A stretch of DNA of 64,000 nt from Microbacterium sp. Au-Mic1 (GTDB taxonomy: Bacteria > Actinomycetota > Actinomycetes > Actinomycetales > Microbacteriaceae): assembly GCF_021341785.1 (NCBI RefSeq), contig NZ_JAJTTF010000014.1, positions 1 through 64,000 on the forward strand, in the 5' to 3' direction. Shown here in pieces: positions 53,493-62,262 of the stretch. A model generated the notes under the pieces. That model was not told where the DNA came from. It did no database searches and worked only from the letters and a program-made list of their open reading frames with translations. Positions within the stretch are counted from its first letter, which is position 1; every line of letters starts with the position of its first letter. The position numbers and the translations under genes were made by a program.

Positions 53493-55259
53493 CTACTCGA
53501 CGAGCTTGCCCGCCGTGTCGACCTCGCGGATCAGAGCGTCGATCTCTGCAGGGATCGGCGGGATCTCCTCGCGCACCACGCCCGTGGACGGCGACCACAC
53601 CAGGTTCACCTGCAGAGCCGGATCCATGTCGGGGTAGTCGCTGCGGTTGTGACAGCCGCGGGTCTCGCGGCGCTCGAGGGCCGCCTCGACGGTCGCCCGC
53701 GCCGCGAGCGCCGAGGAGCGCAGGTCGAAGGCATGCGCGAGGTCCTGGAACCCGGCGATGTCGGGGTGGATCCCGATCCGCGTCATCCGCTCCTCGATCG
53801 CATCGAGCTCGGCGAGGCCGGCGCGCAGGCCCTCCTCGTCCCGGACCACGCCGGCGTGCGCGGTCATGGTGTCGCGGATCGCACGCTGCAGGGCGCGCAC
53901 GTTCTCCGGGCCGTCGGCGGCCAGCAGGTCGTCGATCTCGGCCCTGGCGCGACGCACGGCATCGGTCGAGCGGTGCTGGGCGTCGAGGCCGTAGGCGTGC
54001 GCGATCGCGGCGCGGCCCGTGATCCGGCCGAACACGAGCAGCTCGATGAGCGAGTTGCCTCCCAGCCGGTTCGCGCCGTGCAGGCCGGACGACGCCTCGC
54101 CGATCGCGTAGAGCCCGTCCACATCGGTGCGGTGATCCTCCGGGCGCACCCAGACGCCGCCCATCGAGTAGTGCGCGGTCGGCGCGATCTCGATCGGGTC
54201 CTTCGTGATGTCGAGCATCTGCAGCTCGAGCATCGTCTGATACACGCGCGGCAGGCGGGTCATGATCGTCTCGCGGGGCAGATGGGAGACGTCGAGCCAC
54301 ACGCCGCCGTTCGGGGTGCCGCGGCCCTCGGCGATCTCGGTGTAGGCCGCCAGCGCCACGCGGTCGCGGGTGGACAGCTCCATCCGCTCCGGATCGTACT
54401 TCTGCATGAACCGCTCTCCGAGCGCATTGCGCAGGATGCCGCCCTCGCCGCGCGCGGCCTCCGACACGAGCGTGCCCGCCTCGCTCTCCGGCTCGATGAT
54501 CCCCGAGGGGTGGAACTGCACGAGCTCGGGGTCGCGGATCCGCCCGCCCGCCTCGACGGCGAGGCGGAAGGAGTCGCCGGTGTTCTCGTCGCGGCGAGAC
54601 GACGTGCGCCGCCAGATGCGGTTGTGCCCGCCCGCGGCGAGGATCACGGCGTCGGCGTGGATGAGGTAGCGGGTCCCGTCGACGAGGTCGAAGCCGTAGG
54701 CGCCGAAGATCCGCGGGATGGTGCCGCCGTCGGGTCCGGCGACGTCCTCGACGAGCAGGCGCGTGATGTAGACGGTGTCGAGGATCGGGATCTCGAGCTG
54801 CTCGGCGCGGCCGGTGAGGGCGCGCTGGATCTCCAGGCCCGTGTAGTCGCCGGCGAAGGCGGTGCGCCGGAACGTGTGCGCGCCGAAGAACCGCTGCGAG
54901 ATGCGGCCGTCGTCCTCGCGGGCGAAGCCCATGCCGTAGCGCTCGAGGTCGCGGATGCCCTCCTCGGCTCCTCGCGTGACGATCTCGACCGTGCGCGGGT
55001 CGGCGAGGAGGTAGCTCTCCTTGATGGTGTCCGCGGCGTGCTGCTGCCAGCTGTCCTGCGGGTCCATGGTGCCGAGGGCGGCATTGATGCCGCCGGCGGC
55101 GAGGGACGTGTGCGCGTCGTGGCGCGGGCGCTTGCCGACGGCCAGCACGTCGACGCCCTGCTCGGCGACCTCGATGGCCGCACGCAGGCCGGATCCGCCG
55201 GTGCCGATCACGAGCACGGTCGTTGAGACGAGGCGTTCGCGGGGGGAGTTCTCAGTCAT
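53493..55259 (-). CDS. Stand-alone FAD flavoprotein of the succinate dehydrogenase/fumarate reductase type
   Basis: 588 aa. FAD fold TTVLVIGTGGSGLRAAIEVAEQGVDVLAVGK at the start, then HTSLAAGGINAALGTMD, RDPELVQFHPSG, TAHYSMGGVWVRPEDHRTDVDGLYAIGEASSGLHGANRLGGNSL, and the C-terminal helical domain with DPALQVNLVW. No SdhB/C/D genes adjacent, so it is not a full respiratory complex; alternatives are L-aspartate oxidase or a 3-ketosteroid-type or fumarate-family reductase. ATG 55259 preferred to 55301. Divergent from a LysR gene that probably controls it. Confidence 0.82.
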   Translation of the reverse strand: MTENSPRERLVSTTVLVIGTGGSGLRAAIEVAEQGVDVLAVGKRPRHDAHTSLAAGGINAALGTMDPQDSWQQHAADTIKESYLLADPRTVEIVTRGAEEGIRDLERYGMGFAREDDGRISQRFFGAHTFRRTAFAGDYTGLEIQRALTGRAEQLEIPILDTVYITRLLVEDVAGPDGGTIPRIFGAYGFDLVDGTRYLIHADAVILAAGGHNRIWRRTSSRRDENTGDSFRLAVEAGGRIRDPELVQFHPSGIIEPESEAGTLVSEAARGEGGILRNALGERFMQKYDPERMELSTRDRVALAAYTEIAEGRGTPNGGVWLDVSHLPRETIMTRLPRVYQTMLELQMLDITKDPIEIAPTAHYSMGGVWVRPEDHRTDVDGLYAIGEASSGLHGANRLGGNSLIELLVFGRITGRAAIAHAYGLDAQHRSTDAVRRARAEIDDLLAADGPENVRALQRAIRDTMTAHAGVVRDEEGLRAGLAELDAIEERMTRIGIHPDIAGFQDLAHAFDLRSSALAARATVEAALERRETRGCHNRSDYPDMDPALQVNLVWSPSTGVVREEIPPIPAEIDALIREVDTAGKLVE

Positions 55260-55286
55260 GACGTCCACGCTAGGAATCTCCCGATC

Positions 55287-55304
55287 ATTACTCCAATGCA
55301 TAAT
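55287..55304. promoter_or_regulatory. LysR-type operator
   Basis: ATTA (55287-55290) and TAAT (55301-55304) are inverted around a 10-bp centre in an AT-rich patch, giving a T-N11-A box of the kind LysR proteins bind. It lies between the divergent flavoprotein (start 55259) and LysR (start 55337) genes. Confidence 0.55.
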
Positions 55305-55336
55305 TCTGCTGGTCTGAATGCCTCTAGGCTATGGTC

Positions 55337-56266
55337 ATGAACCTCGAGCAGCTCCGCGGATTCGTCGAGATCGCCCGGCTCGGCAACTTCACCCGTGCCG
55401 CGGAGGAGCTGCATCTCGCGCAGCCCTCCCTGAGTCGGCAGATCTCGACCCTGGAACGGGAGCTCGGATCCGAGCTGTTCCATCGCGCGAGGGGGCACAT
55501 CTCGCTCACCGCTGCGGGTGAGGTGCTGCTGCCGTATGCCCGCCGCATGCTCGCCGATGCCGCCTCGGTGCGTCGCGAGATGGCCGAGATCGCGGGGCTG
55601 CGTCGCGGGCGGGTGCGTCTGGGCGCGCCGCCGTCGTTGTGCGCGAGCATCGTGCCGGAGGTCGTCGGCGCCTTCCGTGCCGCGCACCCCGGGATCGAGC
55701 TGGAGATCACCGAGCGCGGCTCGCGGGGGCTCGTCGCGGCGCTCGCCGAAGGCATGCTCGATCTCGCGCTGCTGGCCTCGTCGGATGCGGCGGCGGCCTC
55801 GCCGGTGAGCCTCACGCGCACGGCCTTGCTGGAGGAGGACCTCGTGGTGATCTCGTCCGCCGCGCAGTCGCCGGTGAGTCACGGCCAGGCGATCGCGCTC
55901 GCCGCGGTCGCGGATCTGCCGCTCATCGCCTTCCCGCGCAGCTATGAACTGCGCGCCGCGACCGACGCGGCGTTCGCCGGATCGGGACTGACCGCGGAGG
56001 TGGTCGTGGAGGGGCCGGAGATGGACACCGTGCTGCGCTTCGTGGAGCGCGGGGTGGGCGTCGCCGTCGTCCCGGCCATGGTCGCGCTCGACCGGCCGGG
56101 GCTGCGCGCGGTGCCAATGGCCTCGCCCAAGCTCACGCGCACGGTGAGCCTGGCGCACCGGGCCGACATGGCGCCGACGCGCGCCGCCGCGGCTCTCCGC
56201 GACACGATCATCGCCACCGCCGACGCGCTCGTCGGATCCGGCGGCTTCGTCGCGAAGGCAGTCTGA
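55337..56266 (+). CDS. LysR-family transcriptional regulator
   Basis: 309 aa. N-terminal winged HTH (NLEQLRGFVEIARLGNFTRAAEELHLAQPSLSRQISTLERELGSELFHRARG), then the LysR substrate domain. TAGGCT (55325-55330) ends 6 nt before ATG 55337, a leaderless start, which chooses this ATG over ATG 55331. Probably controls the divergent flavoprotein. Confidence 0.9.
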   Translation: MNLEQLRGFVEIARLGNFTRAAEELHLAQPSLSRQISTLERELGSELFHRARGHISLTAAGEVLLPYARRMLADAASVRREMAEIAGLRRGRVRLGAPPSLCASIVPEVVGAFRAAHPGIELEITERGSRGLVAALAEGMLDLALLASSDAAAASPVSLTRTALLEEDLVVISSAAQSPVSHGQAIALAAVADLPLIAFPRSYELRAATDAAFAGSGLTAEVVVEGPEMDTVLRFVERGVGVAVVPAMVALDRPGLRAVPMASPKLTRTVSLAHRADMAPTRAAAALRDTIIATADALVGSGGFVAKAV

Positions 56267-56270
56267 CGTC

Positions 56271-56312
56271 CTTCGTCTCGCCGCGCTCGCTCGGGAAGCG
56301 AGTGAGCGCGTC
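56271..56312. repeat. Dispersed CTTCGTCTCG...CTCGCTC repeat fragment
   Basis: CCTTCGTCTCGCCGCGCTCG followed by CTCGGGAAGCGAGTGAGCGC matches the right arm of the cloverleaf repeats and the in-gene copies at 3250-3291 and 10808-10850. It contains a small inverted repeat GCGCTCGCTC/GAGTGAGCGC that may act as a terminator between the convergent LysR and MocR genes. Confidence 0.65.
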
Positions 56313-56316
56313 AGGA

Positions 56317-57717
56317 TCAGGAGAGCACGTCTCCGAGCGCCCTCGCGGCCTCGGGGAAGCGGTCCGGGCTCTCGCCGGAGTAGTTGAGACGGACGAACGC
56401 TCCGGACGGCTCGGCCGGGAACCATTCGGATCCCGGCGCGAGGATCACCCCGCGGGCGGCGCAGTCGCGCACCACCTGCTCCGCGTCGTTCCCCTCGGGC
56501 AGGCGCACCCACAGATTGAGGCCGCCGCGCGGCACCGTCTCGACGGTCGCCGTCGGGGCGTGCTCGTGGAGCGCATCCAGGAGCAGATCCCGGCGTGCGC
56601 GCAGCTGCTCCCGCAGTCCGCGCAGGTGGGTGCGCCATGCGGGTTGCGTGACGACGTCGAGCGCCGCCGCCTGCAGCAACCCGCTGACGTACATCGATTC
56701 CGCCGCACGATCGGCCAGGATCCGGTCCCGCGCAGGTCCGCGGGCGATGACCGCTGCGACCCGCAGTGCGGGGGACACGCTCTTGGTCAGCGAGCGCAGG
56801 TAGATCACGTGCCCGTCGTCGTCCTGGGCGGCGATCGGGCGCGGGTCTGCGTCGATCCCGAGGTCGTGCGCCCAGTCGTCCTCGATGAGGAACGCGCCGT
56901 GCCGCCGCACGATCTCGAGCACGGCGATCCTCGTGGTCGCGGGCCACACCGCACCGGTCGGGTTCGCGAACGCCGGCTGGGCGTAGAACCCGCGGGCGCC
57001 GGTCTCGACGAACGCCCGCTCGACGGCATCCGGATCCGGGCCGTCGGGACCGGCGGGGACGGGGATCAGATCGACCCCCGCCTGCGCCGCTGCGAGGATC
57101 GCTCCCCAGTAGGTGGGCGACTCGATCAGGAGCGGCTGGCCGACGCCGACCACGGCGCGGAAGATCGAGCTGAGCCCGCTCTGGCTGCCGGAGATGATGA
57201 GGGCGTCGCGGGCGGACGCCGGGGTGACCCCGACCGGGGCCGCCGAGGCCAGCTCTCCCGCGAACCACGCCTGCAGATCGGCGGATCCGGCGGCCGGAGA
57301 GCGCAGCACCGCCGCATCCAGGCGCGCGGCGCGGGTGAGCGCCTGGCGCACCAGGCGTTCGGGGAGCAGCTCCGGCGCCGGATATCCGGAGTGCAGTGCG
57401 ATCGCATCGGGGGCCGCCGTGCGCTGGGTCGAGGACAGCACGGGCATCCGCGACGGCGGAGTGCCGAGGGCTGCGGTCTGCCAGCCGTAGTCCGCGGCAC
57501 GCGCCGTTCGCACGGCCAGGGTGAAGGTCCCGACTCCGGGACGGGACTCGATCAGGCCGAGCGCGGAGAGCCGGCGCATCGCCTTCTGCACGGTCACCGG
57601 GCTCGCCCCATGCTGTGCCATGAGCGCGCGATTCGAGGGCAGCCGCGCGCCGGGGGCGGCCCGAGCGATCCAGGCGCGCAGCGCAGCGACGATACGCTCG
57701 GTGCTATCCTGACTCAT
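56317..57717 (-). CDS. MocR-type GntR regulator with PLP-dependent aminotransferase domain
   Basis: 466 aa. GntR wHTH at about 5-70 (RIVAALRAWIARAAPGARLPSNRALMAQHGASPVTVQKAMRRLSALGLIESRPGVGTF), then a fold-type I aminotransferase domain with ANPTGAVW, IEDDWAHDLG and the PLP lysine in YLRSLTKSVSPALR. MocR proteins regulate exporters or PLP-related genes, often binding direct repeats. ATG 57717 and the EamA ATG 57716 overlap on opposite strands. It probably represses or activates the EamA gene. Confidence 0.88.
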   Translation of the reverse strand: MSQDSTERIVAALRAWIARAAPGARLPSNRALMAQHGASPVTVQKAMRRLSALGLIESRPGVGTFTLAVRTARAADYGWQTAALGTPPSRMPVLSSTQRTAAPDAIALHSGYPAPELLPERLVRQALTRAARLDAAVLRSPAAGSADLQAWFAGELASAAPVGVTPASARDALIISGSQSGLSSIFRAVVGVGQPLLIESPTYWGAILAAAQAGVDLIPVPAGPDGPDPDAVERAFVETGARGFYAQPAFANPTGAVWPATTRIAVLEIVRRHGAFLIEDDWAHDLGIDADPRPIAAQDDDGHVIYLRSLTKSVSPALRVAAVIARGPARDRILADRAAESMYVSGLLQAAALDVVTQPAWRTHLRGLREQLRARRDLLLDALHEHAPTATVETVPRGGLNLWVRLPEGNDAEQVVRDCAARGVILAPGSEWFPAEPSGAFVRLNYSGESPDRFPEAARALGDVLS

Positions 57718-57762
57718 GAAGGACCAGAGTAGCGTTATCGAGGCGCCGCACCAAGCGCTATC
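57700..57762. promoter_or_regulatory. Direct repeats, probable MocR binding sites
   Basis: GGTGCTATC (57700-57708), AGCGTTATC (57731-57739) and AGCGCTATC (57754-57762) are direct copies at intervals of 31 and 23 bp. Two lie inside the start of the EamA gene, the other inside the MocR start region. Direct repeats are the usual MocR sites. TATCCT in the first overlaps the likely -10 of EamA. Confidence 0.5.
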
Positions 57763-58729
57763 TGCCCGTGCGGGACTCGGCTGGGGTCTTCTCGGCGTCG
57801 TGGCCTTCTCGTTCACCGTGCCGTTCACGCGGGTCGCCGTCGGCGGTCTGCCGCCGCTGTTCATCGGATCCGGCCGGGCCGTCGTGGCCGCCGTCCTCGC
57901 GGGGTTCGCCCTCGCCCTCACCCGGCAGAAGCCGCCGACGACAGCGCAGTGGCTCAGGCTCGCCATCGTCGCGGGTGGCGTCGTGGCGGGGTTCCCGCTG
58001 CTCACCTCCTTCGCGCTCACGACGGCGCCGGCAAGCCACGGTGCGGTCGTCATCGGGTTGCTCCCCGCCGCGACCGCCGTCGCCGCGGTGCTGCGCACGG
58101 GGGAGCGCCCTGCGTGTTCGTTCTGGCTCTTCGCCGCGCTGGGAGCGGTCGTCGCCGTCGCCTTCGCGGCGCTGCAGAACGGCGGGCTCGGCGAACTCCA
58201 TCCGTCCGATCTGCTGCTGTTCGGCGCCGTGCTCGCCGCCGCGGTCGGCTACGCGGAGGGCGGGCTGCTCGCGCGGGAACTCGGCGCGTGGCAGACCGTG
58301 TCGTGGGCGCTCGTGCTGTCGGCGCCGGTCATGATCGCGCTCGCGTCGGTCGCGCTCGCGGGCGAACCGCTGCAGGCCACGCCGGTGCAGTGGCTCGCCT
58401 TCGCCTATCTCGCCGTGGTGAGCATGTTCCTCGGCTTCTTCGCCTGGTACCGGGGTCTCGCGATCGGGCCCATGGCGCAGGTGAGCCAGATCCAGCTGGT
58501 GCAGCCCGTGCTGAGCATCCTCTGGGCAGGGCTCCTGCTGCACGAGCAACTCGGCTGGGCGACCATCCTCGGCGGACTCGCCGTCATCCTGTGCGCCGGA
58601 CTCGCCGTGCGCACCCGCCTCCCTCCGCGTGGTCACCGTCGGCCAGGGCCAGGGCCAGGGCCAGGGAGGCGGGCGACGCGGAGGGAGGAGGGCCCGGAGC
58701 GAGATGTCAGCGCCGGGGGCGCAGGGTGA
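57716..58729 (+). CDS. EamA/DMT-family transporter
   Basis: 337 aa, ten membrane segments in two EamA repeats (LGWGLLGVVAFSFTVPFTRVAVGGLPPLFIGSGRAVVAAVLAGFAL; GAVLAAAVGYAEGGLLARELGAWQTVSWALVLS). Probable exporter of amino acids or metabolites. TATCCT (57705-57710) ends 5 nt before the ATG, so likely leaderless. The C terminus has a GPGPGPGP tail from four CCAGGG repeats and overlaps the convergent DHA2 gene by 23 bp. Divergent from MocR. Confidence 0.86.
   Translation: MKDQSSVIEAPHQALSARAGLGWGLLGVVAFSFTVPFTRVAVGGLPPLFIGSGRAVVAAVLAGFALALTRQKPPTTAQWLRLAIVAGGVVAGFPLLTSFALTTAPASHGAVVIGLLPAATAVAAVLRTGERPACSFWLFAALGAVVAVAFAALQNGGLGELHPSDLLLFGAVLAAAVGYAEGGLLARELGAWQTVSWALVLSAPVMIALASVALAGEPLQATPVQWLAFAYLAVVSMFLGFFAWYRGLAIGPMAQVSQIQLVQPVLSILWAGLLLHEQLGWATILGGLAVILCAGLAVRTRLPPRGHRRPGPGPGPGRRATRREEGPERDVSAGGAG
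58643..58666. repeat. Four CCAGGG hexamer repeats
   Basis: Four exact CCAGGG units in the 3' part of the EamA gene, read as (GP)n. Unit length is six, so changes in copy number would keep the frame and only vary tail length. Confidence 0.9.
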
Positions 58730-60098
58730 GTGGCGCGGCGATCGCGCCAGCGGCCGCAACGGCGGCGGCACCGGCGAACGCCGCCGAGAACCCGGATGCC
58801 TCGCCGTTCGCGGCGCCGACGGAGCTCGACACCGCGGACAGCACCGCGAGGCCCAGTGCTGAGCCGACCTGATAGCTCGTGTTGACGAGCCCCGAGGCGA
58901 CGCCCGACTCCGCGACGGGGGCACTCGCGATCGCCGTGCTGAGTGACGGCACGAAGGCGAAGGCCATGCCGGCCGCCGCGACGAGCGAAGCCGGCAGCAC
59001 GTCGACGAGGTACGAACCGCCGGGGCGTGCGAAGGACAGCCACAGGGCTCCGACTGCGAGCAGCGCGAACCCGATCGTCACCATGGGCAGCGTTCCCCAG
59101 CGAGCGGCGAGGCGCGGGGCGACGACGGTCATCCCGACCACGATGAGAGCCGTCATCGGGATCAACGCGGCACCGGCGGCGAACGCGGAGGCACCCAGCA
59201 CGTTCTGCAGGTGCAGGTTCAGGAAGAACCACATGGGGATCCAGGCGCCGCCGAGCAGCAGCTGGGCGAGGTTGGCGCCACCGAGCAGGGGCGTCCGCAG
59301 CAGGCCGGGGCGCAGCAGCGGCTCCGCCGCGCGGAGCTGGCGGATCGCGAAGGCGATGAGGAGGGCCACGCCTACGGCGAGTGGAGCGATCGTGACGGCT
59401 TCGGCCCAGCCGGCTTCCGGAGCGCGGACGACCGCGAAGACGGTGAGCGCGAGGCCGGTCGTGCCGGTCACGGCGCCGAGGATGTCGATGCGGCCGGTGC
59501 TGCGCGGCGAGGGCCCGAACGCGCGAGGAGTCAGTGCGAGGATGACGAGCGCGATCGGCACCGTGACGTAGAAGACCCACGGCCAGCCGAGGTACTCGGT
59601 CAGCACGCCGCCGAGGAAGACGCCGGCCGTACCGCCGATGGGTGCCGCCGCCCCATAGACCGCGAACGCCCGGGGCAGGTGCGGGGTGCCGCCGAAGGTC
59701 GCCATGAGCAGCGTCAGCGCCGCCGGCGCGATGAGTGCCGCACCGGCGCCCTGCACGGCTCGCGCGGTGATCTCGATCGCGGGATTCCCCGCCAGCCCTG
59801 CGGCCACGGATCCGGCGAGGAGGAGCACCCATCCGGTCGTGAACATCCTCCGCGCGCCGAAGAGATCCGCGAGACGCCCGCCGAGCAGGAGCAGCCCGCC
59901 GAAGGCGATCACGTAGGCGTTGAAGACCCAGGACAGCGCGTCGGGGGAGAAGCCGAGGTCGCGACGGATGTCCGGCAGCGCGACGCCGATGATCGACGTG
60001 TCCATGATCACGACGAACTGCGCCGCTGCGATGAGCGACAGGGCGAGGCCGCGTGGCGCAGTGCGTGCGCGGGCGACGGAGGGGGTGGTGGTGGACAC
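58707..60098 (-). CDS. MFS efflux transporter, DHA2 family (14 TM)
   Basis: 463 aa. Motif C-like and motif A segments: LSLIAAAQFVVIMDTSIIGVALPDIRRDLGFSPDALSWVFNAYVIAFGGLLLLGGRLADLFGARRMF and RAVQGAGAALIAPAALTLLM, then 14 membrane segments as in QacA-type drug exporters. GTG start at 60098 with GAAAGGT upstream. The 17-nt ATACCCCCCGGGGGTAT box lies 56 bp upstream, so it may respond to copper. Upstream on the same strand is the amine oxidase gene. Cargo unknown. Confidence 0.87.
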   Translation of the reverse strand: MSTTTPSVARARTAPRGLALSLIAAAQFVVIMDTSIIGVALPDIRRDLGFSPDALSWVFNAYVIAFGGLLLLGGRLADLFGARRMFTTGWVLLLAGSVAAGLAGNPAIEITARAVQGAGAALIAPAALTLLMATFGGTPHLPRAFAVYGAAAPIGGTAGVFLGGVLTEYLGWPWVFYVTVPIALVILALTPRAFGPSPRSTGRIDILGAVTGTTGLALTVFAVVRAPEAGWAEAVTIAPLAVGVALLIAFAIRQLRAAEPLLRPGLLRTPLLGGANLAQLLLGGAWIPMWFFLNLHLQNVLGASAFAAGAALIPMTALIVVGMTVVAPRLAARWGTLPMVTIGFALLAVGALWLSFARPGGSYLVDVLPASLVAAAGMAFAFVPSLSTAIASAPVAESGVASGLVNTSYQVGSALGLAVLSAVSSSVGAANGEASGFSAAFAGAAAVAAAGAIAAPLTLRPRR

Positions 60099-60146
60099 GG
60101 GGCGACCTTTCGACGGGACACCCGGTCGGGCGTCGTGAAAGGAGCC

Positions 60147-60177
60147 AACGGGAATACCCCCCGGGGGTATTCCCGTT
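60147..60177. promoter_or_regulatory. CsoR-type palindrome (ATACCCCCCGGGGGTAT), box 1
   Basis: AACGGGAATACCCCC (60147-60161) pairs perfectly with GGGGGTATTCCCGTT (60163-60177) around one C. The centre ATACCCCCCGGGGGTAT (60154-60170) matches operators bound by copper-sensing CsoR repressors (ATACCC...GGGTAT). It lies between the DHA2 exporter start (60098) and the copper amine oxidase stop (60242). It could also end amine oxidase transcription. A near-copy is at 63155-63171. Confidence 0.65.
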
Positions 60178-60241
60178 CCTGTGTCGTCCCCGTCAGCGGG
60201 GCCTGTGGCGTGCGCTGGCGGGGACGACTCGAAAGTGGGGG

Positions 60242-62242
60242 TCAGTGACCGCAGGTGCAGGCGTCACCGCCGCCGCAGCAGGCGGATCCGGATCCGGTCG
60301 CGGCGTGCGCCTGCGAAGACTCGGGCACGTCCATGCCGGGGTTCTGATCGAGGAAGCCGTACGGGCGGAACGCGAAGCCGGCGGTGTCGACGGGCATGAT
60401 CGGCCAGTCCTCGGGGCGCGGGAAGTGCGTGAGTCCGAACGTGTGCCAGAGCACGAGGTCGGCGCCATCAGGGCCGTCCAGGGGCGCGTCGCCCGCGGAG
60501 TACTCGGGAAGGCCTGACCCGCCCTGGTGCGCGTTCGGATAGCGGCCGGCGGGCCACAGCTCGCCTTCGCGGTGCGCGGTGGCCCAGAGGTGCTTTGTCG
60601 CGAACGCCGCGCGCGCCGCGACCGAGGAGGCCGGGTCCGCCATGAGCAGCGCGGTCGGCTGCGGCACGAGCTGATACGCGGTCGCGCGGCCTACGGCGTT
60701 CGTGTGCGAGGCGCTCTGCACCTCCCAGACCCGGGCGACCGAGGTGTCGGCGTCGCGCTGCGCCGCGGACTCGGAGCCGAGCGCGGTCTCGGTCCAGCTG
60801 AACGCGTTGCCGAACGGGTTCTCCGGGCCCATCGGCACGCGCTGCGCGTCGACCTCGACGAGACGGTTGTCGGATCCGTCGACCGCGACGTCCAGCCGCG
60901 CGCAGAACAGGTGCTGGTGCACGGGGGCGAACACGCCGGGGGCGAGCTCGGTGGCGTGACGCTGCGGGACACCGGGTTCGCCGGCGCCCACGAACACGAT
61001 GCCCGTGGCCTTCGCGATCACCTCGATCGTGCCGTCCAGGCCGAAGTTCCAGTAGAAGCCGTAGTCGTAGTTGCCGATCGTGGAGAAGTACGAGACGACG
61101 AAGCGGCGCGCCCGGCGCACATCGGAGCGGCCCTCGAGATTCGTATGCTTCCAGAGGATCCCGGTGTCCTCCTCGTGCATGCAGATGACGTTCGGGATCC
61201 GCACCGGGTGCCCCTGGTCGTCGGCGACATAGCCGTCCAGGTAGCGGATCACGCCGAGGCAGTCGCAGCCGAGCTCGAGGTGGTTCGCGTTCTTGCCGAG
61301 CAGGTATTCGCCGGCGTCGAAGTAGCTGATCCAGAAGCGACCCGGTGCGGTGTCGCCGTAGGGGACGACCATCTCCGGCACGCTCGCACGGTTCAGCACC
61401 GGCCGGCCGTCGAACGTCACGTCGTGCAGCACGAGGCCCTCGCGGGCGTTGAAGCTCACCCGCATCGACCAGTTCTCCCACTCGACGAGGGATCCGGTCA
61501 CGGAGAAGCTCGGCCCCTCGGGCTGGACGATCTCGATCGGCTTGAGGGACGTGCGCGCCTCGCCCTGCACCTCGGGGTAGTAGTTGCCGTGTCCGGCGGG
61601 CACGGGGACGTCGCCGATGTCCTCGACGCGGATCACGCTGTTCGACGTGAGGTCGATGTGCACGATGAGCCCCTCGACCGGGTGCGCCCAGGGCGAGTCG
61701 TTCTCGTCGTAGCGCAGGAACGTGAGCGATCGGATCACCCGGCGCCCGACCTCGTCGGCGCGGCCCGTGTAGCCCGGGGCGAGCGGCCCGCAGAAGGCGA
61801 GGTCGATGTGCTCGGCGAGTCCACGGCGCTCCATCGCGGCGCGCCATTCCGGGGAGGCCTTGGCGATGGACTCGGCGCGCTCGTACTCCTCGAAGAGGTA
61901 CTGCGGCTGACCGTAGGGCGGGGCGTCGTTCGGCACGCGTTCGGTGCGCAGCACCTCGCCGCGGGTGATCGAGACCACGACCTCGGTCGCGACGCCGGTC
62001 GTGGTCTCGAGCAGGGTGGCGTCGATGCGGCGGTCGATCGGGGCGCCGGGTGCCCAGGCGGCGAGCTCGGCCCGCGTCGGCTCGTCCGGCAGCAGCATCG
62101 GCACGCGCACGGTGTCGCCGAGCAGGCCCGCTGATGCGAGGATCGCGCGGGCGGCGGCGATCTCGGGCCCGGTGAGGGGATCCAGCGGATGCGGCGTCGG
62201 GATGGCGTCGAGCGTGATCGGCTGCGGGGCGTGGTGGGGCAT
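60242..62242 (-). CDS. tynA: Copper- and topaquinone-containing primary amine oxidase
   Basis: 666 aa. Oxidises primary amines such as tyramine or phenylethylamine to aldehydes with release of ammonia and H2O2. Y392 in GNYDYG is the topaquinone precursor, D309 (SYFDAGEY) the base, and H442, H444 (VHQHLF) and H605 (LTHFPRPEDWP) the copper ligands; positions track the Arthrobacter enzyme with an offset of about +11. No signal peptide. The C-terminal 14 residues are Cys/His-rich (SACCGGGDACTCGH), not typical of the family. AGAGG before the ATG. A TetR operator lies at 62263 and a CsoR-type box past the stop. Confidence 0.92.
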   Translation of the reverse strand: MPHHAPQPITLDAIPTPHPLDPLTGPEIAAARAILASAGLLGDTVRVPMLLPDEPTRAELAAWAPGAPIDRRIDATLLETTTGVATEVVVSITRGEVLRTERVPNDAPPYGQPQYLFEEYERAESIAKASPEWRAAMERRGLAEHIDLAFCGPLAPGYTGRADEVGRRVIRSLTFLRYDENDSPWAHPVEGLIVHIDLTSNSVIRVEDIGDVPVPAGHGNYYPEVQGEARTSLKPIEIVQPEGPSFSVTGSLVEWENWSMRVSFNAREGLVLHDVTFDGRPVLNRASVPEMVVPYGDTAPGRFWISYFDAGEYLLGKNANHLELGCDCLGVIRYLDGYVADDQGHPVRIPNVICMHEEDTGILWKHTNLEGRSDVRRARRFVVSYFSTIGNYDYGFYWNFGLDGTIEVIAKATGIVFVGAGEPGVPQRHATELAPGVFAPVHQHLFCARLDVAVDGSDNRLVEVDAQRVPMGPENPFGNAFSWTETALGSESAAQRDADTSVARVWEVQSASHTNAVGRATAYQLVPQPTALLMADPASSVAARAAFATKHLWATAHREGELWPAGRYPNAHQGGSGLPEYSAGDAPLDGPDGADLVLWHTFGLTHFPRPEDWPIMPVDTAGFAFRPYGFLDQNPGMDVPESSQAHAATGSGSACCGGGDACTCGH

Positions 62243-62262
62243 CGTCGACCTCTGCGGTTTAG

